From positions 1 to 9,010 of the forward strand of contig JALSIK010000398.1 of NCBI GenBank assembly GCA_026990045.1: a DNA stretch of 9,010 nt, read 5' to 3'. A program made the translations under genes and the position numbers. Shown here in pieces: positions 1 through 5,709 of this stretch. Origin of the DNA: Chromatiales bacterium. Its GTDB lineage: Bacteria > Pseudomonadota > Gammaproteobacteria > CAMYNG01. Under the pieces are notes generated by a model. It was given only the letters and a program-made list of their open reading frames with translations, had not been told where the DNA came from and searched no databases. Every line of letters starts with the position of its first letter. The stretch's first letter is position 1.

Positions 1-1561
1 CCGGCGCGGTCTCGAAGGTGTGATAGGGCGCCGGCGAGGGCACCGTCCACTCCAGGCCCTCGGCCCCTTCCCACACCTTGTCCGTGGCCTTCTCGCCGCC
101 CCGGATCGTCTGGATGACGATGTACAGGAACAGGAGCTGCGAGGCCCCGAACACGAAGCCGCCGATGGACGACCAGAAGTTCCAGTCGGCGAACTGGATC
201 GCATAATCGGGGATGCGCCGCGGCATGCCGGCCAGCCCGAGGAAATGCTGCGGGAAGAACAGCACGTTGACCGAGATCACCGACAGCCAGAAGTGGAGCT
301 TGGCCAGCTTCTCGTTGTACATGTGGCCGGTCCACTTGGGCAGCCAGTAGTACACCCCGCCGATGATGGCGAACAGGGCGCCCGTCACCAGCACGTAGTG
401 GAAGTGGGCCACCACGAAGTAGCTGTCGTGGTACTGGAAGTCGGCCGGGGCCACGCCCAGCATCAGCCCGGTGAAGCCGCCGATGGTGAACAGGAACACG
501 AAGGCCACCGCCCACAGCATCGGTGTCTCGAAGGTCATGGCGCCCTTCCACATGGTGGCGGTCCAGTTGAAGACCTTCACCGCCGTGGGCACCGCGATCA
601 TCACCGTGGCGTACATGAAGTAGAGCTCGCCCGCCACCGGCATGCCCACCGTGAACATGTGGTGGGCCCACACGATGAACGACAGGAAGGCGATGGCCGC
701 GGTGGCATAGACCATGGAGCTGTAGCCGAACAGCTTCTTGCGGGCGAAGGTGGGGATGATCTGCGAGACGATTCCGAACGCCGGCAGGATCATGATGTAC
801 ACCTCGGGATGCCCGAAGAACCAGAAGATGTGCTGGAACAGCACCGGGTCACCGCCGCCGGCGGCGTCGAAGAAGCTGGTGCCGAAGTACTTGTCGGTGA
901 GCATCATGGTCACCGCCCCGGCCAGCACCGGCATCACCGCGATGAGCAGGAAGGCGGTGATGAGCCAGGTCCACACGAACAGGGGCATCTTCATCAGGGT
1001 CATGCCCGGCGCCCGCATGTTGAGGATGGTGGCGATGATGTTGATGGAGCCCATGATGGAAGACAGGCCCAGCAAATGTATGGCAAATATGAAGAACGAC
1101 AAGTGCTGGTACTGGCCCGACAGCGGCTCGTAGAAGGTCCAGCCGAAGGCCGGCCCGTTGCCCGCCATGAAGTCCGGACCCATGAACATGGGCGCCACCA
1201 GCAGGGCGGCCGCGAACGGCAGGATCCAGAAGCTCCAGTTGTTCATGCGCGGCAGGGCCATGTCCGGCGCCCCGATCATCATGGGAATGAGCCAGTTGGC
1301 CAGGCCCACCGTGGCCGGCATGATGGCGCCGAACACCATGATCAGCCCGTGCATGGTGGTCATCATGTTGAAGAAGTTGGGATTGACCACCTGCATGCCG
1401 GGGAACATGAGCTCCGCGCGGATGACCATGGCCATGGCACCGCCGAGCAGCAGCATGATGAAGGAGAACCACAGGTACAGCGTGCCGATGTCCTTGTGGT
1501 TGGTGGTAAACAGCCAGCGGGTGATGCCCCTGGGCGGCCCGTGATGCTCGTGTTCGCTCAT
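1..1561 (-). CDS. ctaD: Cytochrome c oxidase subunit I, aa3-type (A1 family), C-terminus cut by window edge
   Basis: Catalytic subunit of the proton-pumping heme-copper oxidase in the inner membrane; it reduces oxygen to water using electrons from CuA of subunit II. The start is ATG at 1561, preceded by a strong GGAGGAG. About 520 residues are present and the reading frame runs off the left edge in the conserved tail LEWTVPSPAPYHTFETAP, so probably only some 10-20 residues are missing. Visible ligands: heme a His71 and His388, heme a3 His386, and CuB His251, His300 and His301, with Tyr255 of the cross-linked His-Tyr pair. Proton paths are complete: D-channel Asn89, Asp100 and Asn107, Glu253 in the GHPEVY motif, and K-channel Lys329. 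His378-Asp379 match the Mg site. These residues keep a nearly constant offset from Paracoccus numbering and place it in type A1. It lies 24 bases after coxB in the same operon; subunit III and assembly genes would be expected further left. The family assignment is essentially certain. Confidence 0.98.
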   Translation of the reverse strand, partial: MSEHEHHGPPRGITRWLFTTNHKDIGTLYLWFSFIMLLLGGAMAMVIRAELMFPGMQVVNPNFFNMMTTMHGLIMVFGAIMPATVGLANWLIPMMIGAPDMALPRMNNWSFWILPFAAALLVAPMFMGPDFMAGNGPAFGWTFYEPLSGQYQHLSFFIFAIHLLGLSSIMGSINIIATILNMRAPGMTLMKMPLFVWTWLITAFLLIAVMPVLAGAVTMMLTDKYFGTSFFDAAGGGDPVLFQHIFWFFGHPEVYIMILPAFGIVSQIIPTFARKKLFGYSSMVYATAAIAFLSFIVWAHHMFTVGMPVAGELYFMYATVMIAVPTAVKVFNWTATMWKGAMTFETPMLWAVAFVFLFTIGGFTGLMLGVAPADFQYHDSYFVVAHFHYVLVTGALFAIIGGVYYWLPKWTGHMYNEKLAKLHFWLSVISVNVLFFPQHFLGLAGMPRRIPDYAIQFADWNFWSSIGGFVFGASQLLFLYIVIQTIRGGEKATDKVWEGAEGLEWTVPSPAPYHTFETAP

Positions 1562-1569
1562 TGTTGTCA

Positions 1570-1576
1570 CTCCTCC
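1570..1576 (-). promoter_or_regulatory. Ribosome binding site of ctaD
   Basis: On the minus strand the bases read GGAGGAG, followed by 8 bases and the ATG at 1561. This near-perfect anti-Shine-Dalgarno match lies wholly in the 24-base gap after the coxB stop codon and fixes the ctaD start. Confidence 0.85.
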
Positions 1577-1585
1577 GCGCTGGAA

Positions 1586-2734
1586 TTATTTCTGGATCTC
1601 GGACGGCTGAACGGTGTCGCCGGTGTCGTTGCCGAAGGCGTTGCGCTCGTAGGTGATCACCGCCGCCAGTTCGTAGGCCGAAAGCTGCGGGCCGAACGCC
1701 TGCATGGCGGTACCCGGCTTGCCGTTCACGACGATATCGATGTGGGCGGCCTTGTCGCCCGTGGCGATCTTGCTGCCGGCGATGGGCGGGAACACCCCGG
1801 GCAGGCCCTGGCCGTTGGCCTGGTGGCAGGAAGCGCAGGCCTGGTTGTAGACCTTTTCGCCGTCGGCCATGAGCGTGGCCAGGTCGAAGGTCTGGCCGGC
1901 CGCGGCGGCAGCGGCCGCAGCGGCGGCGGCGGCCTCGGACTTCTTCGCCGCGACCCAGTCCCGGTACTCGTTCTCGGCCACCACCTTGACCACGATGGGC
2001 ATGAAACCGTGGTCCTGGCCGCACAGTTCGGCGCACTGGCCGCGGTAGACGCCGGTCTTCTCGGCCTTGAACCACGACTCGTTGATGAAGCCGGGGATGG
2101 CGTCACGCTTGACCCCCAGTTCCGGCACCCACCAGGCATGGATGACGTCGGCGGCGGTGGTGAGAATGCGCACCTTCTTGTTCACCGGCACCACGATGGG
2201 GTTGTCCACGTTGAGCAGGTAGTTGGGGACCGTGGCCGGGTCCAGCCCCGACCGGAGCTGGCGCGCCTTCTCGCTGGCCTCGTCCAGCTTGGAGAAGAAG
2301 CTGATGCCTTCGTCCAGGTACTCGTACTCCCACTTCCACTGGTAACCCGTGGCCTTGATGGTGAGGTCGGCGTCGCTGGTGTCCTCGATGGCCATGAGGG
2401 TGCGCGTGGCCGGCACCGCGATGGCCACCAGGATGACGAAGGGAATGGTGGTCCAGACCACCTCCACCGTGGTGCTCTCGTGGAAGCTCGCCGGGGTGGC
2501 CCCCTTGGACTTGCGGTGGTTGATCAGGGAATAAATGATGACGCCGAATACGCCGATGCCGACGATGGTGACGATCCACAGCACCAGCATGTGGAGGTCG
2601 TAGATTTCCTCCCCCAGCTCGGTCACCGTGCGGGGCATGTTCAGGACGTCATACCCCGCCCGCGCCGTACCCGGTCCGGCCAGAATCAGCGCAAGCGCAT
2701 GGCCCAGCAGCCTCGTTGCAGTCTTCGTGGACAT
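1586..2734 (-). CDS. coxB: Cytochrome c oxidase subunit II with C-terminal cytochrome c domain (caa3-type)
   Basis: Takes electrons from a periplasmic donor through a fused heme c and passes them to CuA and on to subunit I. 382 residues. A signal peptide occupies about 1-26, with likely cleavage after ARA. Two membrane helices follow at about 48-71 and 90-115. The periplasmic cupredoxin domain contains the aromatic motif YQWKWEY (131-137) and a full CuA set: His199, Cys234, Glu236, Cys238, His242 and Met245. A pure 12-alanine linker (268-279), written with mixed GCC, GCT and GCG codons, leads to a class I cytochrome c domain. That domain has the heme motif CASCH (Cys300, Cys303, His304), and Met344 is the likely sixth ligand. 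Typical subunit II without heme c is roughly 250-300 residues, so the extra length is this domain. The start is ATG at 2734 with a purine-rich leader. It is followed 24 bases later by ctaD and preceded by the DUF2244 gene. The true electron donor cannot be told from the sequence. ctaC is an equivalent name. Confidence 0.98.
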   Translation of the reverse strand: MSTKTATRLLGHALALILAGPGTARAGYDVLNMPRTVTELGEEIYDLHMLVLWIVTIVGIGVFGVIIYSLINHRKSKGATPASFHESTTVEVVWTTIPFVILVAIAVPATRTLMAIEDTSDADLTIKATGYQWKWEYEYLDEGISFFSKLDEASEKARQLRSGLDPATVPNYLLNVDNPIVVPVNKKVRILTTAADVIHAWWVPELGVKRDAIPGFINESWFKAEKTGVYRGQCAELCGQDHGFMPIVVKVVAENEYRDWVAAKKSEAAAAAAAAAAAAGQTFDLATLMADGEKVYNQACASCHQANGQGLPGVFPPIAGSKIATGDKAAHIDIVVNGKPGTAMQAFGPQLSAYELAAVITYERNAFGNDTGDTVQPSEIQK

Positions 2735-2735
2735 A

Positions 2736-2749
2736 CCCTCTTTCCTCTC
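2736..2749 (-). promoter_or_regulatory. Ribosome binding site of coxB
   Basis: The minus strand reads GAGAGGAAAGAGGG just before the ATG at 2734. It contains two possible Shine-Dalgarno cores (GAGG at the far end and GAGGG next to the start). The remainder of the 97-base gap up to the DUF2244 stop is AT-rich apart from a short GCCCG/CGGGC stem-loop near 2801-2813. I see no convincing separate promoter in it. Confidence 0.6.
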
Positions 2750-2831
2750 ATTGGTTTGTGTTTTCTTGTAATGTTTGTCGGATCGAAATTCGTATTGTCT
2801 GCCCGGCGCGGGCCGAGCGGCACCACGCGCA

Positions 2832-3305
2832 TCAGCCTCCCGCGAGCAGGATTTTCAGCTGCTGCGCCAGGCCCCGGCGTTCCCCTTCGTTGAGGCAGGC
2901 TCCCACTTCCACCGTGCGGCCGTGTGACCCCATGACGAGGCGGCTGCGATCGTGGCGGTTCGCCGGCGGCACCAGGCGAACCCGGAGCCAGCCGCGCTGG
3001 AAGCAGGTCCGGCGCCCGTCGGCGTGCTGCACCTGCACCTCGTCGGATCCAAAACTGATGATTTCGACCCGGGACCCGCGCAGCGCACAGTAGTAGAGGG
3101 CGCCGCCCAGCGCCATGAGCTCGATCCCGGTGAAGGGCGCCACCAGCCACAGTCCCAGCCACGCGAACGAAGCCGCGATGGCCGCCGACACGGCGGCCAC
3201 GGCATAGAACACGCGAAGCGCCCCGCGCCAGCTCAGCGACCGGTTGGGCCGGATGAATATCCTGCAATGCCCGCCCGGTTCCACGTTGCCCTGCGTCGTC
3301 ACCAC
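2832..3305 (-). CDS. DUF2244 family inner-membrane protein upstream of the cox genes
   Basis: Member of the uncharacterised DUF2244 family, recognised from the order of its conserved pieces: an opening FIRPNRSLSW motif (about 17-26), two adjacent membrane helices (about 29-49 and 51-74) separated by a WLVAPFTGIEL segment, and a soluble C-terminal half. That half contains VEIISF, a W-R-V-L strand pattern, RLVMGSHGRTVEVGACL and a final leucine-rich helix. No enzymatic motif is visible. The family is often found next to cytochrome oxidase genes in Proteobacteria, so a role in oxidase assembly or regulation is a reasonable inference but not shown. The start is uncertain. The open frame reaches a GTG at 3395, but the first 30 residues lack family character and the DNA there is AT-rich. 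I use GTG at 3305 (157 residues); GTG at 3302 or at 3284, the latter with AGGG just upstream, are alternatives. It is 97 bases before coxB and probably the first gene of the cox transcript. Confidence 0.83.
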   Translation of the reverse strand: MVTTQGNVEPGGHCRIFIRPNRSLSWRGALRVFYAVAAVSAAIAASFAWLGLWLVAPFTGIELMALGGALYYCALRGSRVEIISFGSDEVQVQHADGRRTCFQRGWLRVRLVPPANRHDRSRLVMGSHGRTVEVGACLNEGERRGLAQQLKILLAGG

Positions 3306-3411
3306 CGTATGGCATCCCGGCACCCCGGAACCAATGATCGCCGCGCATGTTAATGCGGGCCCTGCCGCGCCGCAACAAATTGTGGAAATGGGCACATAAG
3401 GTCGAACCCGC

Positions 3412-3446
3412 CATCGTTTGGTTTGATGCTATACATGCAAACGATG
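3412..3446. repeat. 9-base inverted repeat CATCGTTTG / CAAACGATG
   Basis: CATCGTTTG at 3412-3420 is the exact reverse complement of CAAACGATG at 3438-3446, with 17 bases between. CAAACGATG occurs again at 3547-3555 inside one of the 20-base direct repeats. The pair would lie in the 5' leader if the promoter at 3498-3526 is used, so it could be a protein-binding site pair or an RNA hairpin. No known regulator motif is recognised. Confidence 0.55.
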
Positions 3447-3477
3447 TGGTTATCGTTGTTGTTTTCCTTACCCATCG

Positions 3478-3491
3478 TGTCAGTACTGACA
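3478..3491. promoter_or_regulatory. Perfect 14-base palindrome, candidate operator at the cox promoter
   Basis: TGTCAGTACTGACA is its own reverse complement over all 14 bases; the flanking bases do not extend the symmetry. It begins 6 bases downstream of the proposed -10 element, so it covers the expected transcription start. A dimeric repressor bound there would block initiation. I do not recognise the motif as the site of a particular regulator family. The palindrome is certain; its function is inferred. Confidence 0.5.
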
Positions 3492-3497
3492 GCGCAG

Positions 3498-3526
3498 AAC
3501 ATACCGGAGCGGGACGCCGCTGCCAA
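3498..3526 (-). promoter_or_regulatory. Sigma70-like promoter, probably for DUF2244-coxB-ctaD
   Basis: On the minus strand TTGGCA (3526-3521) matches the -35 consensus at 5 of 6 positions. It is separated by exactly 17 bases from TATGTT (3503-3498), which matches the -10 consensus at 4 of 6. Transcription would start near 3491 and leave a leader of about 185 bases before the DUF2244 start. Flanking repeats upstream and the palindrome at the start point support a regulatory region. No mapped transcript is available. Confidence 0.45.
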
Positions 3527-3542
3527 GCACCAAATTTGATTG

Positions 3543-3562
3543 CACACAAACGATGTTGAAAT
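3543..3562. repeat. 20-base direct repeat, copy nearest the cox promoter
   Basis: Matches the copy at 3604-3623 at 17 of 20 positions; the only differences are three consecutive central bases (AAC here, TTT there), giving the pattern CACACANNNGATGTTGAAAT. It ends 16 bases upstream of the proposed -35 element, where an activator would sit. Two conserved halves around a variable 3-base centre look like a protein-binding site. Confidence 0.6.
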
Positions 3563-3603
3563 AAACGGCAAGAAGAACCCGAGGCGGACGACCCCCTGCA
3601 ATA

Positions 3604-3623
3604 CACACATTTGATGTTGAAAT
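3604..3623. repeat. 20-base direct repeat, distal copy
   Basis: Second copy of the pattern CACACANNNGATGTTGAAAT, offset by 61 bases from the first, or about six turns of the DNA helix. The two sites would therefore face the same side. It is not part of a longer duplication: the bases on either side do not match. Confidence 0.6.
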
Positions 3624-3705
3624 GGGGAATGGTGTCGAACCACGGCACCGAGGACACCTCCTGCCAGGGGGGCGGACAACGGGGCGGGAAGGCAGGCGGT
3701 CCGGG

Positions 3706-3728
3706 TTTCCTCAACGGCGATGAGGAAA
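3706..3728. terminator. Stem-loop downstream of bioD, possible terminator without U-tract
   Basis: TTTCCTCA (3706-3713) and TGAGGAAA (3721-3728) form a perfect 8-base stem with a 7-base loop. It lies about 100 bases past the bioD stop. On neither strand is the stem followed by a run of T, so it is not a textbook intrinsic terminator. It could instead stabilise a 3' end or be a binding site. Confidence 0.35.
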
Positions 3729-3771
3729 ACGACCGTGCTGCTTTTTCAAAGTGCCGGACCCCGCGCGAAGG

Positions 3772-3807
3772 CGGCAGGCGGCCACCGCGGTTTGCCGGCG
3801 CCTGCCG
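3772..3807 (-). terminator. GC-rich stem-loop just after bioD, possible terminator
   Basis: CGGCAGGCG (3772-3780) pairs perfectly with CGCCTGCCG (3799-3807) across an 18-base loop. It lies 20 bases beyond the bioD stop in the direction of transcription. No T-run follows, so any termination would be non-canonical or Rho-assisted. Confidence 0.35.
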
Positions 3808-3826
3808 GGTTCATGCGCGGACACGC

Positions 3827-4510
3827 TCAGGCGGGCCGCAATTGCCCGGGGAGAGACAACCTTCCCGCGTTCACCGCCACCGGGTCCGCGGGGGCATGGT
3901 CCAGGATCCCCAGGCACGGGCCGGGGATCCGCGCCAGGAGGGTTTCGATGTTTTCCGGCCGCCTGGCCATGTCCGGGTCCAGGGTGTTGCCCACCCAGCC
4001 CGCCAGGGGCAGGCCCGAGCGCCCGATGGCCTCGGCCGTCAGCAGGGCGTGATTGAGGCAGCCCAGCCGCAGGCCCACCACCAGCACCACCGGCAGGGCG
4101 AGACGCACGGCCAGCCCGGCCACCGTGAGTTGCGGGCCCAGCGGGGCATACCAGCCGCCCACGCCTTCCACCATCACCACGTCGGCCCTGCGCGCCAGTG
4201 ATGCCAGGGCGCGGCCGACGACGTCGGGCTCGATGTCCACGCCCGCGGCCGCGGCCGCGATGTGGGGGGAGACGGGCTCGGCGAACACGTAGGGATTCAC
4301 CTCGGCATACTCCGCCGCCACGTTCATTTCCTGCATGAGTGCCAGGGCATCGTCGTTGCGCAGGCCCCCGCCGGTGTCCGTAGCGCCGCTGGCCACCGGC
4401 TTCATGGCCGCCACCCGCAGCCCGCGGGCGACGGCGGCACGCACCAGCAGGCGGGCAATCACGGTCTTGCCCACCTCGGTGTCGGTGCCGGTGACGAACA
4501 CGCCGCGCAT
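3827..4510 (-). CDS. bioD: ATP-dependent dethiobiotin synthetase
   Basis: Cytoplasmic enzyme that closes the ureido ring: 7,8-diaminopelargonate + CO2 + ATP gives dethiobiotin, the penultimate step of biotin synthesis. 227 residues, the usual length. The P-loop GTDTEVGKT is at 8-16, with Lys15 and Thr16 binding phosphate. MKPVASG (36-42) carries the conserved Lys37. Asp54 lies in NDDALALM, and an EPVSPH segment at 78-83 is the conserved substrate-binding region. VEGVGGWYAPL starts at about 114 and contains Glu115 and the glycine-rich loop. The start is ATG at 4510, with GGAG/GGGGA in the 20 bases upstream. It is the last biotin gene on this strand and is separated from bioC by 335 bases, unlike the overlapping genes before it. 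It may therefore depend on read-through or have its own promoter, which I cannot identify with confidence. Confidence 0.97.
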   Translation of the reverse strand: MRGVFVTGTDTEVGKTVIARLLVRAAVARGLRVAAMKPVASGATDTGGGLRNDDALALMQEMNVAAEYAEVNPYVFAEPVSPHIAAAAAGVDIEPDVVGRALASLARRADVVMVEGVGGWYAPLGPQLTVAGLAVRLALPVVLVVGLRLGCLNHALLTAEAIGRSGLPLAGWVGNTLDPDMARRPENIETLLARIPGPCLGILDHAPADPVAVNAGRLSLPGQLRPA

Positions 4511-4577
4511 CTAGTGAATCCCCGCTCCAAATGACACGATTTCCCTCCGCCGCCTGCCCGCAGCCGGCCGTGCAATG

Positions 4578-4778
4578 AAACGCAGAGGCCGCATGGATGC
4601 AGAGGGCGCGGAGCAGACAATCCAAGGGATGTCCGCCCGGCCGCGTGGAAGACCACGGACCCGAAGCGGTAACTGCCGTCCGACAAGCATTGAAGAGAAG
4701 TCAGGCGGCCGCCGCACCGGCAGGATCAGACCTCGGGGCTTCGTCATCATCTGCCTGTCTCTCTGCGTCTCCGCGCCC
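4578..4778. repeat. Degenerate CGCAGAG / GCGCGGAG repeat element between bioC and bioD
   Basis: The bioC-bioD spacer (4511-4845) contains no supported gene. At 4578-4613 the plus strand carries AACGCAGAGG, then GCAGAG and GGGCGCGGAG. The same words occur in inverted orientation at 4761-4778: CTCTGCG (4761-4767) and CTCCGCGCCC (4769-4778). The 10-base GGGCGCGGAG (4604-4613) has an exact inverted partner at 4769-4778, and CGCAGAG (4581-4587) one at 4761-4767. CGCAGAG-rich intergenic repeats of this look are scattered through many proteobacterial genomes, and this may be a decayed copy with arms about 150 bases apart. There is no transposase and no clear target duplication. Confidence 0.5.
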
Positions 4779-4845
4779 CGGCGCACCCTGCGTCGCCGGC
4801 ACGGGCAGGAAAATGATCGCCATGTTCGAGGTCCGGTGCAGCCGC

Positions 4846-5709
4846 TCAGGCCGGCGCCCGCGGATGCCAGGCCACCGGGCGCACGCCCGGCTCCAGCTCC
4901 GGGGCGAAGGCGTGGCCGTAGACGATCTCGTGGGTGGCGGGCAGGCGCCCGTCCACCCGGAACTTCTCGTACGCCGCCTCCATGCGGGCCAGGCGGCCGC
5001 GGCCGGTGAGACCGGGCGGCCGTCCGCGGTTGACGTTGTGGGCACCCACGGCCTTGAGGTCGTCCATGAGGTCGCGCACGGTGCGGTAGGTCATGGTGAT
5101 CCACTCGGCGTCGGTGACCGGGTCGACGAAGCCCTGGCGCACCAGGGCATCGCCCACGTCGTGCAGATCGGTGAAGGTGTTGACGTGCACGTGGCCGTCG
5201 GCCTCGGCCCAGGCCGCGCGCAGCTCCTTGAGGGTGTCGGGACCGAAGGTGGTGAACAGCAGCAGGCCGCCCGGGCGCAGCACCCGCCGGCATTCCCCCA
5301 GCGCGGCATCCAGGTCGTCGCACCACTGCAGGGCCAGGCTGGAGAACACCAGGTCCACGCTGGCATCACGCAGGGGCAGGGCCTGCAGGTCCCCCGCCAT
5401 CACCCGCAAGCGGCGGCGGCGCCACCAGGGCAGGGCCCGCCGCGCCCGCCGCGCCATGGCCACCGCCAGGTCCAGCCCCAGCAGCCGGGCCCGGGGCCAG
5501 CGCCGGTGGAGCGCGGCGAGGGCGAAGCCGGTGCCGCAGCCCGCATCCAGCACGGTGCGCGGCGCAAACCGGATGAGGTCCAGCCGCTCCAGCAGGCGCG
5601 TGGCCACTTCCCGCTGCAGGACGGCGGCGGCGTCGTAGCAGGCGGCCGCCCGCTCGAAGGCGCGGCGGGCCGCGGCCCGGTCCAGCCCGGTGCCGGCGGC
5701 CCCGTTCAT
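4846..5709 (-). CDS. bioC: Malonyl-ACP O-methyltransferase
   Basis: SAM-dependent methyltransferase that esterifies the free carboxyl of malonyl-ACP (or CoA) so that the fatty-acid synthase can extend it to pimeloyl-ACP methyl ester. 287 residues, somewhat longer than the E. coli enzyme of about 250. The N-terminal segment AFERAAACYDAAAVLQ (17-32) is typical of BioC. The Rossmann motif I reads VLDAGCGTG (53-61), followed by an acidic LLGLDLA strand end, a DLVFSSLALQWCDD motif and a VLRPGGLLLFTTFGPDTLKELR post-motif. The C-terminal part (DLMDDLKAVGAHNVNRG and a YEKFR...THEIVYGHAF block) is the BioC-specific lid region. The start is ATG at 5709, overlapping the bioH stop by four bases (ATGA), which implies coupled translation. 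The assignment is firm from both sequence and neighbours. Confidence 0.97.
   Translation of the reverse strand: MNGAAGTGLDRAAARRAFERAAACYDAAAVLQREVATRLLERLDLIRFAPRTVLDAGCGTGFALAALHRRWPRARLLGLDLAVAMARRARRALPWWRRRRLRVMAGDLQALPLRDASVDLVFSSLALQWCDDLDAALGECRRVLRPGGLLLFTTFGPDTLKELRAAWAEADGHVHVNTFTDLHDVGDALVRQGFVDPVTDAEWITMTYRTVRDLMDDLKAVGAHNVNRGRPPGLTGRGRLARMEAAYEKFRVDGRLPATHEIVYGHAFAPELEPGVRPVAWHPRAPA

Larger units (their letters stand above)
3306..3826. other. Intergenic region between bioD and the DUF2244-coxB-ctaD operon
   Basis: About 520 bases with no gene I can support. The part from roughly 3340 to 3625 is clearly richer in A and T than the coding DNA around it. In the direction of transcription it contains two stem-loops after bioD, two near-identical 20-base direct repeats, a sigma70-like promoter, a 14-base perfect palindrome and a 9-base inverted repeat, each listed separately. 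The open frames that cross it have no recognisable protein character. It very probably contains both the end of the biotin transcript and the control region of the oxidase operon. Confidence 0.7.

Noticed and set aside
20..2893. 957-codon open frame on the plus strand
   Set aside because: It runs antisense to ctaD, coxB and the DUF2244 gene, all of which are certain or likely. Its translation is a His/Gly/Arg-rich low-complexity string with no domain, as expected opposite GC-rich coding DNA.
3306..3395. N-terminal extension of the DUF2244 protein to GTG at 3395
   Set aside because: The 30 extra residues do not resemble the family, no ribosome binding site precedes the codon and the base composition is that of the intergenic region.
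3478..3491. Palindrome as a BirA (biotin repressor) or FNR site
   Set aside because: It matches neither the TTGTAAACC...GGTTTACAA pattern of BirA nor the TTGAT....ATCAA pattern of FNR, and it faces the oxidase operon, not the biotin genes.
3631..3658. GGTGTC / GACACC inverted repeat with a 16-base interval
   Set aside because: Only a 6-base stem with a long loop and no T-run; common by chance in DNA of this composition.
2686..3714. 342-codon minus-strand frame across the cox upstream region
   Set aside because: It overlaps the DUF2244 gene in another frame and crosses the AT-rich control region. The translation has no conserved pattern, so it is a chance frame.
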